Shown here one piece after another: positions 7,804 to 16,456 of a stretch of 32,486 bases of DNA (position 1 is its first letter; every line of letters begins with the position of its first letter). The stretch covers positions 1 through 32,486 of the forward strand of contig CAIMDW010000028.1 in NCBI GenBank assembly GCA_903839895.1, in the 5' to 3' direction. Made by a program: the position numbers and the translations under genes. The notes under the pieces are model-generated. The model ran no database searches. It saw only the letters and a list, made by a program, of their open reading frames with translations, and had not been told where the DNA came from. The DNA is from Candidatus Staskawiczbacteria bacterium. GTDB taxonomy: Bacteria; Patescibacteriota; Minisyncoccia; Minisyncoccales; Staskawiczbacteraceae.

Positions 7804-8943
7804 ATGAACATAGAAATAAACGACCCTAATGAGGGTATTTTGATTAAAAAGCTTGAGGAGAGAACTGATATTAAGGCCGAAAGGATTAAGCATCTTTTGG
7901 CGTTGCCAGATTTGACTAAGAAGGAGAATTCTCCTGTGAAGATAGTGAATGACAAAGTAATGAGCCTGCCGAGATTCTCCAGTTTTGACGTGGTGGAAAT
8001 TCCCAAGGTTGTTACTGTTGAAGATGATTTTGATTTGCTGAATACTCCAAAAGACCATCCGAGCAGAAGGGAATCGGACACTTATTATTTCGATGACGTC
8101 CATATTTTGCGCACGCAGATGACTGTGATGTGGCCATATTACTTCAGGGATAAGGGAGTTTTGGAAAGGCTGGAAAAATATGGCGAAGTGGGATCGCTTG
8201 CGCCAGGAATAGTTTTCAGGAAAGACGAAATTGACAGGAAACATTTCCCAGCTTTTCATCAGACAGATTTTTTGTATGTATGCCGAAGGGATAAGAAAAT
8301 TATTACCCTTGAAGAATTGCAAGACGTCCAGGCAGATGCTGTAAAAGCAATTTTTGGCGACGATATAGAATTTAGGTTTTTGGTTGATACTTTTCCTTTC
8401 ACGGATCCTTCCACTCAAGTGGAAATTAACTGGGGTGGAAATTGGATTGAAATTACTGGCGCAGGACTCGTGCATCCAAATTGCTTGAAAAATTTTGGGT
8501 TAGACCCTGAAGTTTATAATGGCTGGGCGGGAACATTTGGATTGGACAGGGTAGCTATGATAAAATTTGGCATTCCGGATATTAGGATTTTGTGGTCTGA
8601 AGATCCAAGAATTACCAGCCAATTTAAAGACATTAACAGCAAATTTACAGAAGTCAGCAAATATCCTGAAACTTCCCGCGATATTTCTTTTGTGATTGAC
8701 AAGAATATAAACTTGAATAATTATTATGAAATTGTCCGCGATTTTGCAGAGAACTTGATTGAAGAAGTGAAACTGGTGGACGAATTTGAAAATGACGAAA
8801 AATTCGGCAAAGACAAAAAGTCTTACACATTTCGCATTGTTTATCGCAGTCCGGAAAGAACGCTTACAAATGACGAGGTAAATAAAATCCAAGAAGAAAT
8901 TCGCGAAAAAACAAAAACAGATTTAAACGCGGTCTTAAGATAA
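7804..8943 (+). CDS. pheS: Phenylalanyl-tRNA synthetase, PheS catalytic core fused to C-terminal FDX-ACB domain
   Basis: FHQTDFL; GTFGLDRVAMIKFGIPDIRILWSEDPR; C-terminal SKYPETSRDISFVID...YRSPERTLTNDEV is FDX-ACB-like. Confidence 0.88.
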   Translation: MNIEINDPNEGILIKKLEERTDIKAERIKHLLALPDLTKKENSPVKIVNDKVMSLPRFSSFDVVEIPKVVTVEDDFDLLNTPKDHPSRRESDTYYFDDVHILRTQMTVMWPYYFRDKGVLERLEKYGEVGSLAPGIVFRKDEIDRKHFPAFHQTDFLYVCRRDKKIITLEELQDVQADAVKAIFGDDIEFRFLVDTFPFTDPSTQVEINWGGNWIEITGAGLVHPNCLKNFGLDPEVYNGWAGTFGLDRVAMIKFGIPDIRILWSEDPRITSQFKDINSKFTEVSKYPETSRDISFVIDKNINLNNYYEIVRDFAENLIEEVKLVDEFENDEKFGKDKKSYTFRIVYRSPERTLTNDEVNKIQEEIREKTKTDLNAVLR

Positions 8944-8961
8944 ATAAATTTTAAAAATTCC

Positions 8962-11106
8962 ATGAAATTAGGAATCAAAGAAGTTGGCGATGAAAAGCCA
9001 GAAAAAAAAGAAAAAATAATTACGCCGAAAAAAGCTGAAAAAGCAAAAGCAGAAAAGCCTGCTAAGGTTTTGGCTGCAAAAAAATCTGAACCGAAGGCTG
9101 AACCAAAAAAGAAAGAGATCGAAGAAGAGCCAAAAGAAGAAAAAAAAGGAGAGAAAAGCACAGCTGAAAAAATAGAAGATAAAAAAGGCAAAGCCAGGAA
9201 AGAAGGGGAATACACTGCCAAAGACATTTATGTTTTGAAAGGTTTGGAGCCTGTGCGAATGAGGCCTGGAATGTATATCGGATCTACTGGAATAGACGGG
9301 CTTCATCATTTGATTTGGGAAGTCGTGGATAACTGCTTAGATGAAGCAATGGCAGGATTCGCCCATAATATTGAAATTATCCTTTTGCCAGATACTCGCG
9401 TAAGAGTATCCGACGACGGCAGAGGAATTCCGGTGGAGAAGCATCCTGACACGGGCAAATCAACCCTGGAAACAGTTTTGACTACTTTGCATGCAGGAGG
9501 AAAATTCGGAGGAGAAGCCTACAAAGTTTCCGGAGGTTTGCACGGAGTGGGTATTTCTGTGGTTTGCGCGCTTTCAACTTGGATGGAGGCAGAGGTCCAC
9601 AAAGATGGAGGAATTTACAAGCAAGAATATGTGAGAGGCGTGCCGAAGTCGCCAGTAAAAAAAGTTGGCGATGCAAAGGACACAGGAACAACCCAAACTT
9701 TTGAATACGACCCTACAATTTTCACTGGCGAACTGAAATACGATCCAAAAAGGATTTTGAACCATTTGCGCCAGCAGGCTTATTTGACCAAAGGTGTAAG
9801 GATTACTTTCCGCGATGAAAGGAAAAAAGGAGAAGAATCCAGCTATACATTTTATTTTGAAGGAGGCGTGGGTTCTTATGTAAAATATTTGGTGCAGGGA
9901 AATACTCCAAGGCATCCGAATATTTTTTCCATTTCTACGGAAAAAGACGGCATTGCTGTGGAAGCTGCTTTCCAATACACGCAAGAAATGGAATGCACCG
10001 AAGAATCTTTTGCAAACAATATTTACACAGTGGAAGGCGGAATGCACATTTCGGGATTCCGCACAGCTTTAACAAGATGCCTGAATGATTACGCAAGGCG
10101 CGAAGGATATTTGAAAGAAAAAGATGAAAACTTTTCCGGAGACGACGTGAGGGAAGGCATGACTGCAGTTGTTTCCGTAAAAATAAGGACACCGCAGTTT
10201 GAAGGCCAAACAAAAGCAAAATTGGGAAATCCGGAAGCAAAACCTGCAGTGGAAGCGGCAACTTCGGAGGGTTTGACAGATTATTTGGAAAGGAATCCAA
10301 GCGACGCCAGAGCTATAATAGAAAACTGCTTGTTGGCAACAAAAGCCAGATTGGCCGCCAAAGCCGCCAGACAGACTGTTTTAAGGAAAGGAGCTTTGGA
10401 AGGATTGGCATTGCCGGGAAAATTGGCAGACTGCTTGTCCCGCAAGCCCGAAGAGTGTGAAATTTACATTGTTGAGGGAGATTCTGCCGGAGGCTCTTCC
10501 AAAATGGCTCGCGACAGGAGATTCCAGGCAATTTTGCCTTTGCGCGGAAAGATTTTGAATGTGGAGCGCGCCAGACTGGATAAAATGTTAATAAACAAGG
10601 AAATAAAATCTTTGGTCATTGCCATGGGAACGGGAATTGGCGAAGACTTTGACATTGAAAAATTGAGATACCACAGGATTATAATTATGACCGATGCCGA
10701 CGTTGACGGAGCGCACATTCGGTGTTTGCTGTTAACATTCTTCTACAGATATTTTAAGCCAGTTGTGGAAGCAGGCCATATTTACAGCGCCCAACCGCCT
10801 TTGTATAAAATTCAGGCAGGGAAAAATGTGCAATATGCGTATTCAGACGACCAACGCGACAAAATTGTAAAAGAAATGGGCAAGGCGTCCACCACAATCC
10901 AGCGATACAAGGGTTTGGGAGAAATGAATCCAGAACAACTTTGGGAAACAACAATGAATCCCGAAAACAGGACTCTGCTTCAGGTTGCAGTGGAAGATGC
11001 TCATCAAGCCGATAAAACCTTAGACATTTTAATGGGCGAAGAAGTGGAGCCTCGCAAGAAATTCATCCAAACCCACGCCAAAGTAGCTAAAAACATTGAT
11101 ACATAA
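8962..11106 (+). CDS. gyrB: DNA gyrase subunit B with Lys/Glu-rich N-terminal extension
   Basis: MRPGMYIGSTG, GGLHGVGISVV, EGDSAGG, PLRGKILNVE, IMTDADVDGAHIR, QRYKGLGEM. Confidence 0.96.
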   Translation: MKLGIKEVGDEKPEKKEKIITPKKAEKAKAEKPAKVLAAKKSEPKAEPKKKEIEEEPKEEKKGEKSTAEKIEDKKGKARKEGEYTAKDIYVLKGLEPVRMRPGMYIGSTGIDGLHHLIWEVVDNCLDEAMAGFAHNIEIILLPDTRVRVSDDGRGIPVEKHPDTGKSTLETVLTTLHAGGKFGGEAYKVSGGLHGVGISVVCALSTWMEAEVHKDGGIYKQEYVRGVPKSPVKKVGDAKDTGTTQTFEYDPTIFTGELKYDPKRILNHLRQQAYLTKGVRITFRDERKKGEESSYTFYFEGGVGSYVKYLVQGNTPRHPNIFSISTEKDGIAVEAAFQYTQEMECTEESFANNIYTVEGGMHISGFRTALTRCLNDYARREGYLKEKDENFSGDDVREGMTAVVSVKIRTPQFEGQTKAKLGNPEAKPAVEAATSEGLTDYLERNPSDARAIIENCLLATKARLAAKAARQTVLRKGALEGLALPGKLADCLSRKPEECEIYIVEGDSAGGSSKMARDRRFQAILPLRGKILNVERARLDKMLINKEIKSLVIAMGTGIGEDFDIEKLRYHRIIIMTDADVDGAHIRCLLLTFFYRYFKPVVEAGHIYSAQPPLYKIQAGKNVQYAYSDDQRDKIVKEMGKASTTIQRYKGLGEMNPEQLWETTMNPENRTLLQVAVEDAHQADKTLDILMGEEVEPRKKFIQTHAKVAKNIDT

Positions 11107-11111
11107 AATAT

Positions 11112-11369
11112 ATGGTATTTGACCAATTAAAGAAAATACAGGAATTAAAGAAGTTGCAGGACAGCTTTAAGAAAGAAAAGGAAATTGTTGAGAAAGAGGG
11201 GATTTTGGTTGAAATGAACGGCAACTTTGAAGTTGAAAATATAAGATTGAATCCGGAATTGGACGCGGACAGGCAAGCAGAAGTTTTGAAAAGATGCCTT
11301 AACGAAGCGCGCGAAAATGTTCAAAAAAAGATGGCGAAAATCATGATGAGCTCGGGAATCGGCTTTTAA
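11112..11369 (+). CDS. YbaB/EbfC-family nucleoid-associated protein
   Basis: Small coiled-coil protein with YbaB-like C-terminal pattern; downstream of gyrB. Confidence 0.7.
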   Translation: MVFDQLKKIQELKKLQDSFKKEKEIVEKEGILVEMNGNFEVENIRLNPELDADRQAEVLKRCLNEARENVQKKMAKIMMSSGIGF

Positions 11370-11379
11370 AACAAAGGTA

Positions 11380-11408
11380 TTGACTAATCAAAAGTAATCG
11401 GCTATTAT
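11380..11408 (+). promoter_or_regulatory. Promoter TTGACT-N17-TATTAT for the secE operon
   Basis: Consensus-like boxes with 17-nt spacing. Confidence 0.75.
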
Positions 11409-11429
11409 ATGAATATAGAACATAAATAG

Positions 11430-11447
11430 CCGCCGCGAGGCGGTTTT
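11430..11447 (+). promoter_or_regulatory. Leader hairpin with GCGA tetraloop and short U-tract
   Basis: CCGCC-GCGA-GGCGG-TTTT between promoter and secE start. Confidence 0.6.
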
Positions 11448-11455
11448 AAAATACA

Positions 11456-11650
11456 ATGGCAATTACACAAAAAGTAAACGTATTTTTCAAGGAAGTCTGG
11501 GTGGAAATGAAAAGAGTCACCTGGCTTACTCAAAAAGAAGTCTGGAAATATACTTTGATCGTATTGGGTATTACGATAGCAACAGCCGCTTTTTTGGGCG
11601 GTTTGGATTACATTTTCACAACAATCATAAAAAGCCTTATTTTAAGGTAA
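11456..11650 (+). CDS. secE: Preprotein translocase subunit SecE
   Basis: FFKEVWVEMKRVTWLTQKEVWKYT plus one TM helix; next to nusG. Confidence 0.93.
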   Translation: MAITQKVNVFFKEVWVEMKRVTWLTQKEVWKYTLIVLGITIATAAFLGGLDYIFTTIIKSLILR

Positions 11651-11654
11651 AATC

Positions 11655-12203
11655 ATGCCAAAGCAAGTCATAGAACAAGAAAAAAATTGGTACGTTATCC
11701 ATACTTATTCCGGGTATGAAGACGCGGTAGCTAAGAACCTCAAACAGAGGATCGAGTCTTTGGGCATGGAAGACAAAATTTACAACGTGATTGTTCCGAA
11801 AGAAAAAAAGATAAAAATTAAGAATGGAAAAAGAAAAACAGTAGAAGAAAAAATTTATCCGGGATATGTGCTTGTGCAAATGATGGTTACCGATGAATCG
11901 TGGTACGTAGTCAGGAATACTCCAAGGGTCACAGGATTTTTGGGAGCAGGAACAACTCCGATCCCGGTTTCAGCTGCTGATATTGAAGACTTAATGAAGC
12001 GAATGGAAGTGGGCGAGCCTGAATTTACAATTGACTTTGAAATTGGATCTCCTGTAAAAGTTGTGGATGGCCCATTCAAAGGATTTGAAGGAAAGGTTTC
12101 TGAAATTGACAAAGAGAAAGGAAAAATAAAAGTATTGGTGAATATGTTTGGCAGGGATACTCCTGTAGAACTGGATTCATTGCAAATAAAAAAAGTAGAA
12201 TAA
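11655..12203 (+). CDS. nusG: Transcription termination/antitermination factor NusG
   Basis: NWYVIHTYSGYEDAVAKNLKQRI; VVDGPFKGFEGKVSEID KOW motif. Confidence 0.95.
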   Translation: MPKQVIEQEKNWYVIHTYSGYEDAVAKNLKQRIESLGMEDKIYNVIVPKEKKIKIKNGKRKTVEEKIYPGYVLVQMMVTDESWYVVRNTPRVTGFLGAGTTPIPVSAADIEDLMKRMEVGEPEFTIDFEIGSPVKVVDGPFKGFEGKVSEIDKEKGKIKVLVNMFGRDTPVELDSLQIKKVE

Positions 12204-12207
12204 TTAA

Positions 12208-12262
12208 TTATCAGATGTTGCCTTGGCTTAAGCTTGCTTCTGCCACTACATAATATCTGATC
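12208..12262 (+). promoter_or_regulatory. Structured intergenic element between nusG and rplK
   Basis: Outer stem ATCAGATGTTG/TAATATCTGAT (with G-U pairs); inner GGC-tt-AAG-CTTG-CTT-ct-GCC. Confidence 0.5.
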
Positions 12263-12269
12263 AAAAAAT

Positions 12270-12695
12270 ATGGCAAAAGAATTAAAGGCTATCGTAAAAA
12301 TACAAATTCCAGCTGGAAAAGCAACTCCAGCGCCTCCAATTGGACCGGCATTGGCCCAGCATGGGCTTAACATTGCAGAGTTCTGCCAAAAATTTAATGC
12401 GGCAACTCAGGCAATGGCGGGATTTAAAATTCCAGCCGAGGTCACAATTTACAAAGACAGGTCTTACACTTTTAAATTGAAAACCCCGATTGCAGCCGAA
12501 CTTATCAAAAAAGCAATTGGAATAGAAAAAGGCTCTGGAACTCCAAACAAGATTAAAGTAGGCAAAATTACTAAAGCTCAATTGAAAGAAATTGCCGAAA
12601 AGAAAATGCCAGACTTGAACACGACAGACATTGAGCAGGCAATAAAAATTATTGCAGGAACAGCCAAAAACATGGGAGTGGAAGTAATAAGTTAA
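12270..12695 (+). CDS. rplK: 50S ribosomal protein L11
   Basis: [32 protein letters not shown]11 C-terminal [27 protein letters not shown]. Confidence 0.97.
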   Translation: MAKELKAIVKIQIPAGKATPAPPIGPALAQHGLNIAEFCQKFNAATQAMAGFKIPAEVTIYKDRSYTFKLKTPIAAELIKKAIGIEKGSGTPNKIKVGKITKAQLKEIAEKKMPDLNTTDIEQAIKIIAGTAKNMGVEVIS

Positions 12696-12702
12696 TCATA
12701 TG

Positions 12703-12732
12703 AAAAACCAAGTGTAAAAAGCTTGGTTTTTT
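12703..12732 (+). terminator. Intrinsic terminator after rplK
   Basis: AAAAACCAAG-tgtaaaaag-CTTGGTTTTTT. Confidence 0.8.
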
Positions 12733-12734
12733 GT

Positions 12735-12740
12735 TATAAT
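12735..12740 (+). promoter_or_regulatory. -10 TATAAT directly after the terminator T-tract
   Basis: TTTTTTGTTATAAT. Confidence 0.45.
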
Positions 12741-12759
12741 GAGCCATAAATAAAAACTT

Positions 12760-13404
12760 ATGAAATCAAAAACACTTTTCGCTTTAATTATAGTTTTAAT
12801 CGTGGTGGCTTGCGGAGTTTATTTTACCCACGAATATCTTAAAAGGATTTCCCATCAGGCAACAATTAAAACCGAAAGCATCGCAAGGCCGGATTTTTCT
12901 TTTGATATTTTAAACAGAAAAATTGAAATTAAGGACAAAGCATCGGGAAAATTGATTCAGGAAATTGCTTTGAATCAGTGGATAGACGCGACAATCACGG
13001 TAAAAGACGCTGTTATATTTTCTGACGATATTAATTTCGACGGCTATAAGGATTTAGCCATAATAAGCGACACGCCAGCTGATAACGGATACGGATACAG
13101 TTATTATTTTTATAGCCCTTTGACCAATAAATTTTTGCCAGAGAAGAATTTGGCCGGCCTTTCTTCGCCGACATTCGATGCAAAATCTAAAACAATAAGT
13201 ACTTATAACAGCGGAGGATGCGCGGGAGCTGATTTTGAAGAGAATATTTATTCTTTTGCCGATGGGAAATATGTTCTAACGACAATTAAGGAAGGAGCTT
13301 GTTGCGGGCTGGATGATAGAGACGCCAAATTAGAGGTGAAGGTCAGCGAGTTAAAGAATGGTAAAATGGAAGCTGCAAGGATAGATCCCTGTCCAACGCA
13401 ATAG
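12760..13404 (+). CDS. Membrane-anchored/secreted hypothetical protein
   Basis: N-terminal hydrophobic helix; DDINFDGYKDLAIISDT is FG-GAP/XAC2610-like; Cys-rich C-terminus. Confidence 0.6.
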   Translation: MKSKTLFALIIVLIVVACGVYFTHEYLKRISHQATIKTESIARPDFSFDILNRKIEIKDKASGKLIQEIALNQWIDATITVKDAVIFSDDINFDGYKDLAIISDTPADNGYGYSYYFYSPLTNKFLPEKNLAGLSSPTFDAKSKTISTYNSGGCAGADFEENIYSFADGKYVLTTIKEGACCGLDDRDAKLEVKVSELKNGKMEAARIDPCPTQ

Positions 13405-13407
13405 ATA

Positions 13408-13437
13408 TTGCATTTTATTTTTGCAAAATGGTAGAAT
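13408..13437 (+). promoter_or_regulatory. Promoter TTGCAT-N18-TAGAAT (TGG-extended -10)
   Basis: Upstream of dcd at 13470. Confidence 0.5.
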
Positions 13438-13469
13438 AATTGAAGTCATTATAATTTAAAATAAAAAAT

Positions 13470-14042
13470 ATGATTCTATCTGACGAGGATATCAAAAAAA
13501 ATATCAGAGACGGCATAATAAAAATAACCCCGGCTCCGAATTTTGAAGAACAGTTGGGGCCCTGTTCTTTGGATTTGCATTTGGGAAACAGCTTTAAAGT
13601 TTTCAAAATGAGCAGGTACACTTTCATTGACCTGAAAAATGGAACCAATGTGGATGATATGATGGAAGAAATTATTGTAAAGGACGGCGCCAGCTTTATA
13701 ATCCAGCCGCATGATTTTGTGATTACAGTTACAAAGGAAGAAATAACTTTACCTTCGACCATAATGGGCAGGCTGGACGGCCGAAGCTCATTGGCAAGGC
13801 TTGGCCTGGTAATCCATGTGACGGCCGCCCGGTTTGACCCAGGCTGGAGAGGAAAAGCAGTTATGGAATTGGGGAACTTAGGAACTGTACCGATTGTTTT
13901 ATACGCTGGAATGAGAATTTGCGCCATGACTTTCGAGAGTTTGTCTTCTTTATCGCAAGTACCGTATTTACAGCAGGCAGATCATAAGTACGCCGACCAA
14001 AGCTCAGCGACGGCAAGCAGAATTAATGAAGAGCCAAAATAA
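13470..14042 (+). CDS. dcd: dCTP deaminase
   Basis: GRSSLARLGLVIHVTAARFDPGWRGKAVMEL catalytic region intact. Confidence 0.92.
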   Translation: MILSDEDIKKNIRDGIIKITPAPNFEEQLGPCSLDLHLGNSFKVFKMSRYTFIDLKNGTNVDDMMEEIIVKDGASFIIQPHDFVITVTKEEITLPSTIMGRLDGRSSLARLGLVIHVTAARFDPGWRGKAVMELGNLGTVPIVLYAGMRICAMTFESLSSLSQVPYLQQADHKYADQSSATASRINEEPK

Positions 14043-14043
14043 T

Positions 14044-15036
14044 ATGGAAAAACAGCATCCGGAGTACCAATATTTGCACTTAATGGAAGAGTTGCTTGAA
14101 AAGGGTTGCGAACAGACTGATGCGGGAACGGGCGTAAAAACCTACAGCCTTTTTGGCAAGCAGATGAGGTTTGATTTGTCCGAAGGATTTCCTTTGCTGA
14201 CCACTAAAAAAGTTTATTGGAAAGGAGTCATAGAAGAGCTTTATTGGTTTATGTCTGGGCAGAAAAACATAAAATATCTGGTAGACAAGAATGTGCATAT
14301 TTGGGACGATTATCCATACAGGATTTACAATGAAAAAGTAGACAAAGGTGCAGAGCCTGTAATGACAAAAGACGAATTCATTGAAAAAATTGCAAAGGAT
14401 GAGGAATTTGCAAAAAAGCATGGGAATTTGCCGTTTGTTTATGGTGATTTGTGGCGCCACTGGCCCACAAAAACGCCGGGCAGGACAGTTGACCAACTGC
14501 AATGGATTGTAGACAATGTGCGAAAAGACAAAAGCACTCATTCAGCAATTGTAAATGTTTGGAACCCGGAATATTTGTATGAAATGGCTTTGCCTGGTGA
14601 AGGTTGCCGTTTTCCAATCTGCCATAATATGTTTCAGATAAATACAAATGGAGGAAAATTATCGCTTCAGCTTTACCAGCGTTCAGCCGACATATTTTTG
14701 GGAGTGCCATTCAATATTGCAAGCTATGCTTTGCTGACAATGATTCTGGCACAAATAACAGGAAACCAGCCGGGAGAATTCATCCATACTTTTGGAGATG
14801 TCCATTTTTACGAAGATCACGTGGAAGCTATAAAAGAGCAATTACAAAGGGACCCAAAGCCTTTGCCAACAATAAAAATTGACTCAAGCATCAAAGAAAT
14901 TGACGACTTTAAGCCGGAATTGGTTGAACTGATAGGCTATGATTCGCACCCGACAATAAAAGCTTCGCTGACTCCGGTGGGAGGATTGGTAACGCAAAGT
15001 TGGCGCGACAATTGGAAAAAATTAACAAAATCATAA
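14044..15036 (+). CDS. thyA: Thymidylate synthase
   Basis: FPLLTTKKVYWKGVIEELYWF; FPICHNMFQ; LYQRSADIFLGVPFNIASYALL; start reassigned to the ATG at 14044. Confidence 0.96.
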   Translation: MEKQHPEYQYLHLMEELLEKGCEQTDAGTGVKTYSLFGKQMRFDLSEGFPLLTTKKVYWKGVIEELYWFMSGQKNIKYLVDKNVHIWDDYPYRIYNEKVDKGAEPVMTKDEFIEKIAKDEEFAKKHGNLPFVYGDLWRHWPTKTPGRTVDQLQWIVDNVRKDKSTHSAIVNVWNPEYLYEMALPGEGCRFPICHNMFQINTNGGKLSLQLYQRSADIFLGVPFNIASYALLTMILAQITGNQPGEFIHTFGDVHFYEDHVEAIKEQLQRDPKPLPTIKIDSSIKEIDDFKPELVELIGYDSHPTIKASLTPVGGLVTQSWRDNWKKLTKS

Positions 15037-15038
15037 AT

Positions 15039-15578
15039 ATGTTCATTGGAGCAAAACAATTATTGGAATTGGTGAAAGAAAAAAAGCTAATGGAAGGGCT
15101 TTGCGAAAGGGAATTGACCACACCCGAAGGCGCGGGCTTTGACATAAGAATTGGCGAGCTTTATAAAATTTCTGGCAAAGGATTTATGGGCGTGACTGAA
15201 AGGGAAACGCCAGACATGGAATTGGTGGCAAAATTCGAGGAAGGAAAAACCACCCGTATAACTTTAGATCCAAAAGTTTATTACTTAATGAAGACAATTG
15301 AAAAGGTAAATATGCCAAATGACCTTCTGGCAATTTCCACCCCAAGGTCAACTTTGTTCAGGTCAGGAGTTTATATTTTTGGCGGGCAGGTGCCTCCCGG
15401 ATACTGCGGAGAATTGTCCATGGGAATTTATAACTTCCGCGACAGCCCGTTTGATTTAGAAATGGGAGCCCGCGTTTTGCACATAATGTTTTCAGAAGTG
15501 GCAGGCGAATCAAATAATTACAAAGGCCAATGGCAAGGAGGCCGAGTAACCACAGAACAAAAAGAAACCCAAATATAA
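15039..15578 (+). CDS. Divergent dCTP deaminase/dUTPase-fold protein
   Basis: STPRSTLFRSGVYIFGGQVPPGYCGELSMGIYN aligns with Dcd/Dut motifs; start reassigned to the ATG at 15039. Confidence 0.7.
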   Translation: MFIGAKQLLELVKEKKLMEGLCERELTTPEGAGFDIRIGELYKISGKGFMGVTERETPDMELVAKFEEGKTTRITLDPKVYYLMKTIEKVNMPNDLLAISTPRSTLFRSGVYIFGGQVPPGYCGELSMGIYNFRDSPFDLEMGARVLHIMFSEVAGESNNYKGQWQGGRVTTEQKETQI

Positions 15579-15582
15579 TTTT

Positions 15583-15939
15583 ATGGAAAAGTTTTTAAAA
15601 GATTATCAGGAGTTCGTTAAATCAATTGCTAAGAAATTTGACGACCCGGAAAAAGAATTGATGACCTGGGGTCTAGGAATTTCCGGTGAAGCTGGAGATG
15701 TGGCTGGTTGCATCAAAAAGACAATTTCGCATAAAGATGGCCAGCTTCCAGGAATTAAAGAAAATTTGGGAGACACTTTGTGGTACATTGTTGCCATTTG
15801 CAATTTTTACAACTGGAATTTGGAAGACGTGATAAAAGAAAATACTGATAAATTAAATAAAAGATATTCTGAGGGAGTGTTTACAGAAAAAGCTGCATGC
15901 AAAAGAGAAAGGATTGATTGGAACGAAAATAAAAAATAA
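15583..15939 (+). CDS. MazG-like nucleotide pyrophosphohydrolase
   Basis: GISGEAGDVAGCIKK...IKENLGDTLWYIVAICN matches the MazG EExxD pattern. Confidence 0.85.
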   Translation: MEKFLKDYQEFVKSIAKKFDDPEKELMTWGLGISGEAGDVAGCIKKTISHKDGQLPGIKENLGDTLWYIVAICNFYNWNLEDVIKENTDKLNKRYSEGVFTEKAACKRERIDWNENKK

Positions 15940-15950
15940 AATATTTTATA

Positions 15951-16445
15951 ATGATTTTATCGATGATATCGGCTGTGGCCGAAAATAGGGTGATTGGGAA
16001 TAAGAATGCTTTGCCTTGGCATATGCCCGCTGACTTTAAATATTTCAAGGAGGCGACCTTGAACAAGACAATTGTGATGGGGCTGAACACTTTTAAGTCT
16101 ATTGGCGATAAGCCTTTGCCTGACAGGAAAAATATTATTTTAAATAACGACGTAAATTATGTTCCGCCCGAAACTTGTTTTGTGGTGCATTCTATTGATG
16201 AATTGATGGAAATGGTAAAAGATGAACCAGAAGTCATGATTTGCGGAGGAGCTTCAGTTTATAAGCAGTTTCTGCCATTGGCTCAAAGATTATGCATAAC
16301 CGAAGTGCACGCCAGTCCGGAAGGCGACACATATTTCCCGGAAGTAAATTTGGCTGAATGGAAAGAAATGAAAAGGGAAGACCACAAAGCCGACGAAAAA
16401 AATATGTACGATTATTCATTTGTAATTTTAGAAAGGATAGCTTAA
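15951..16445 (+). CDS. folA: Dihydrofolate reductase
   Basis: MISAVAENRVIGNKNALPWHMPADFKYFKEAT; VMGLNTFKSIG; MICGGASVYKQFLP. Confidence 0.95.
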   Translation: MILSMISAVAENRVIGNKNALPWHMPADFKYFKEATLNKTIVMGLNTFKSIGDKPLPDRKNIILNNDVNYVPPETCFVVHSIDELMEMVKDEPEVMICGGASVYKQFLPLAQRLCITEVHASPEGDTYFPEVNLAEWKEMKREDHKADEKNMYDYSFVILERIA

Positions 16446-16456
16446 TATATTTTAAT

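Noticed and set aside
8968-9309. Phe-rich minus-strand ORF opposite gyrB
   Set aside because: Complement of the Lys/Glu-rich GyrB extension; low-complexity shadow
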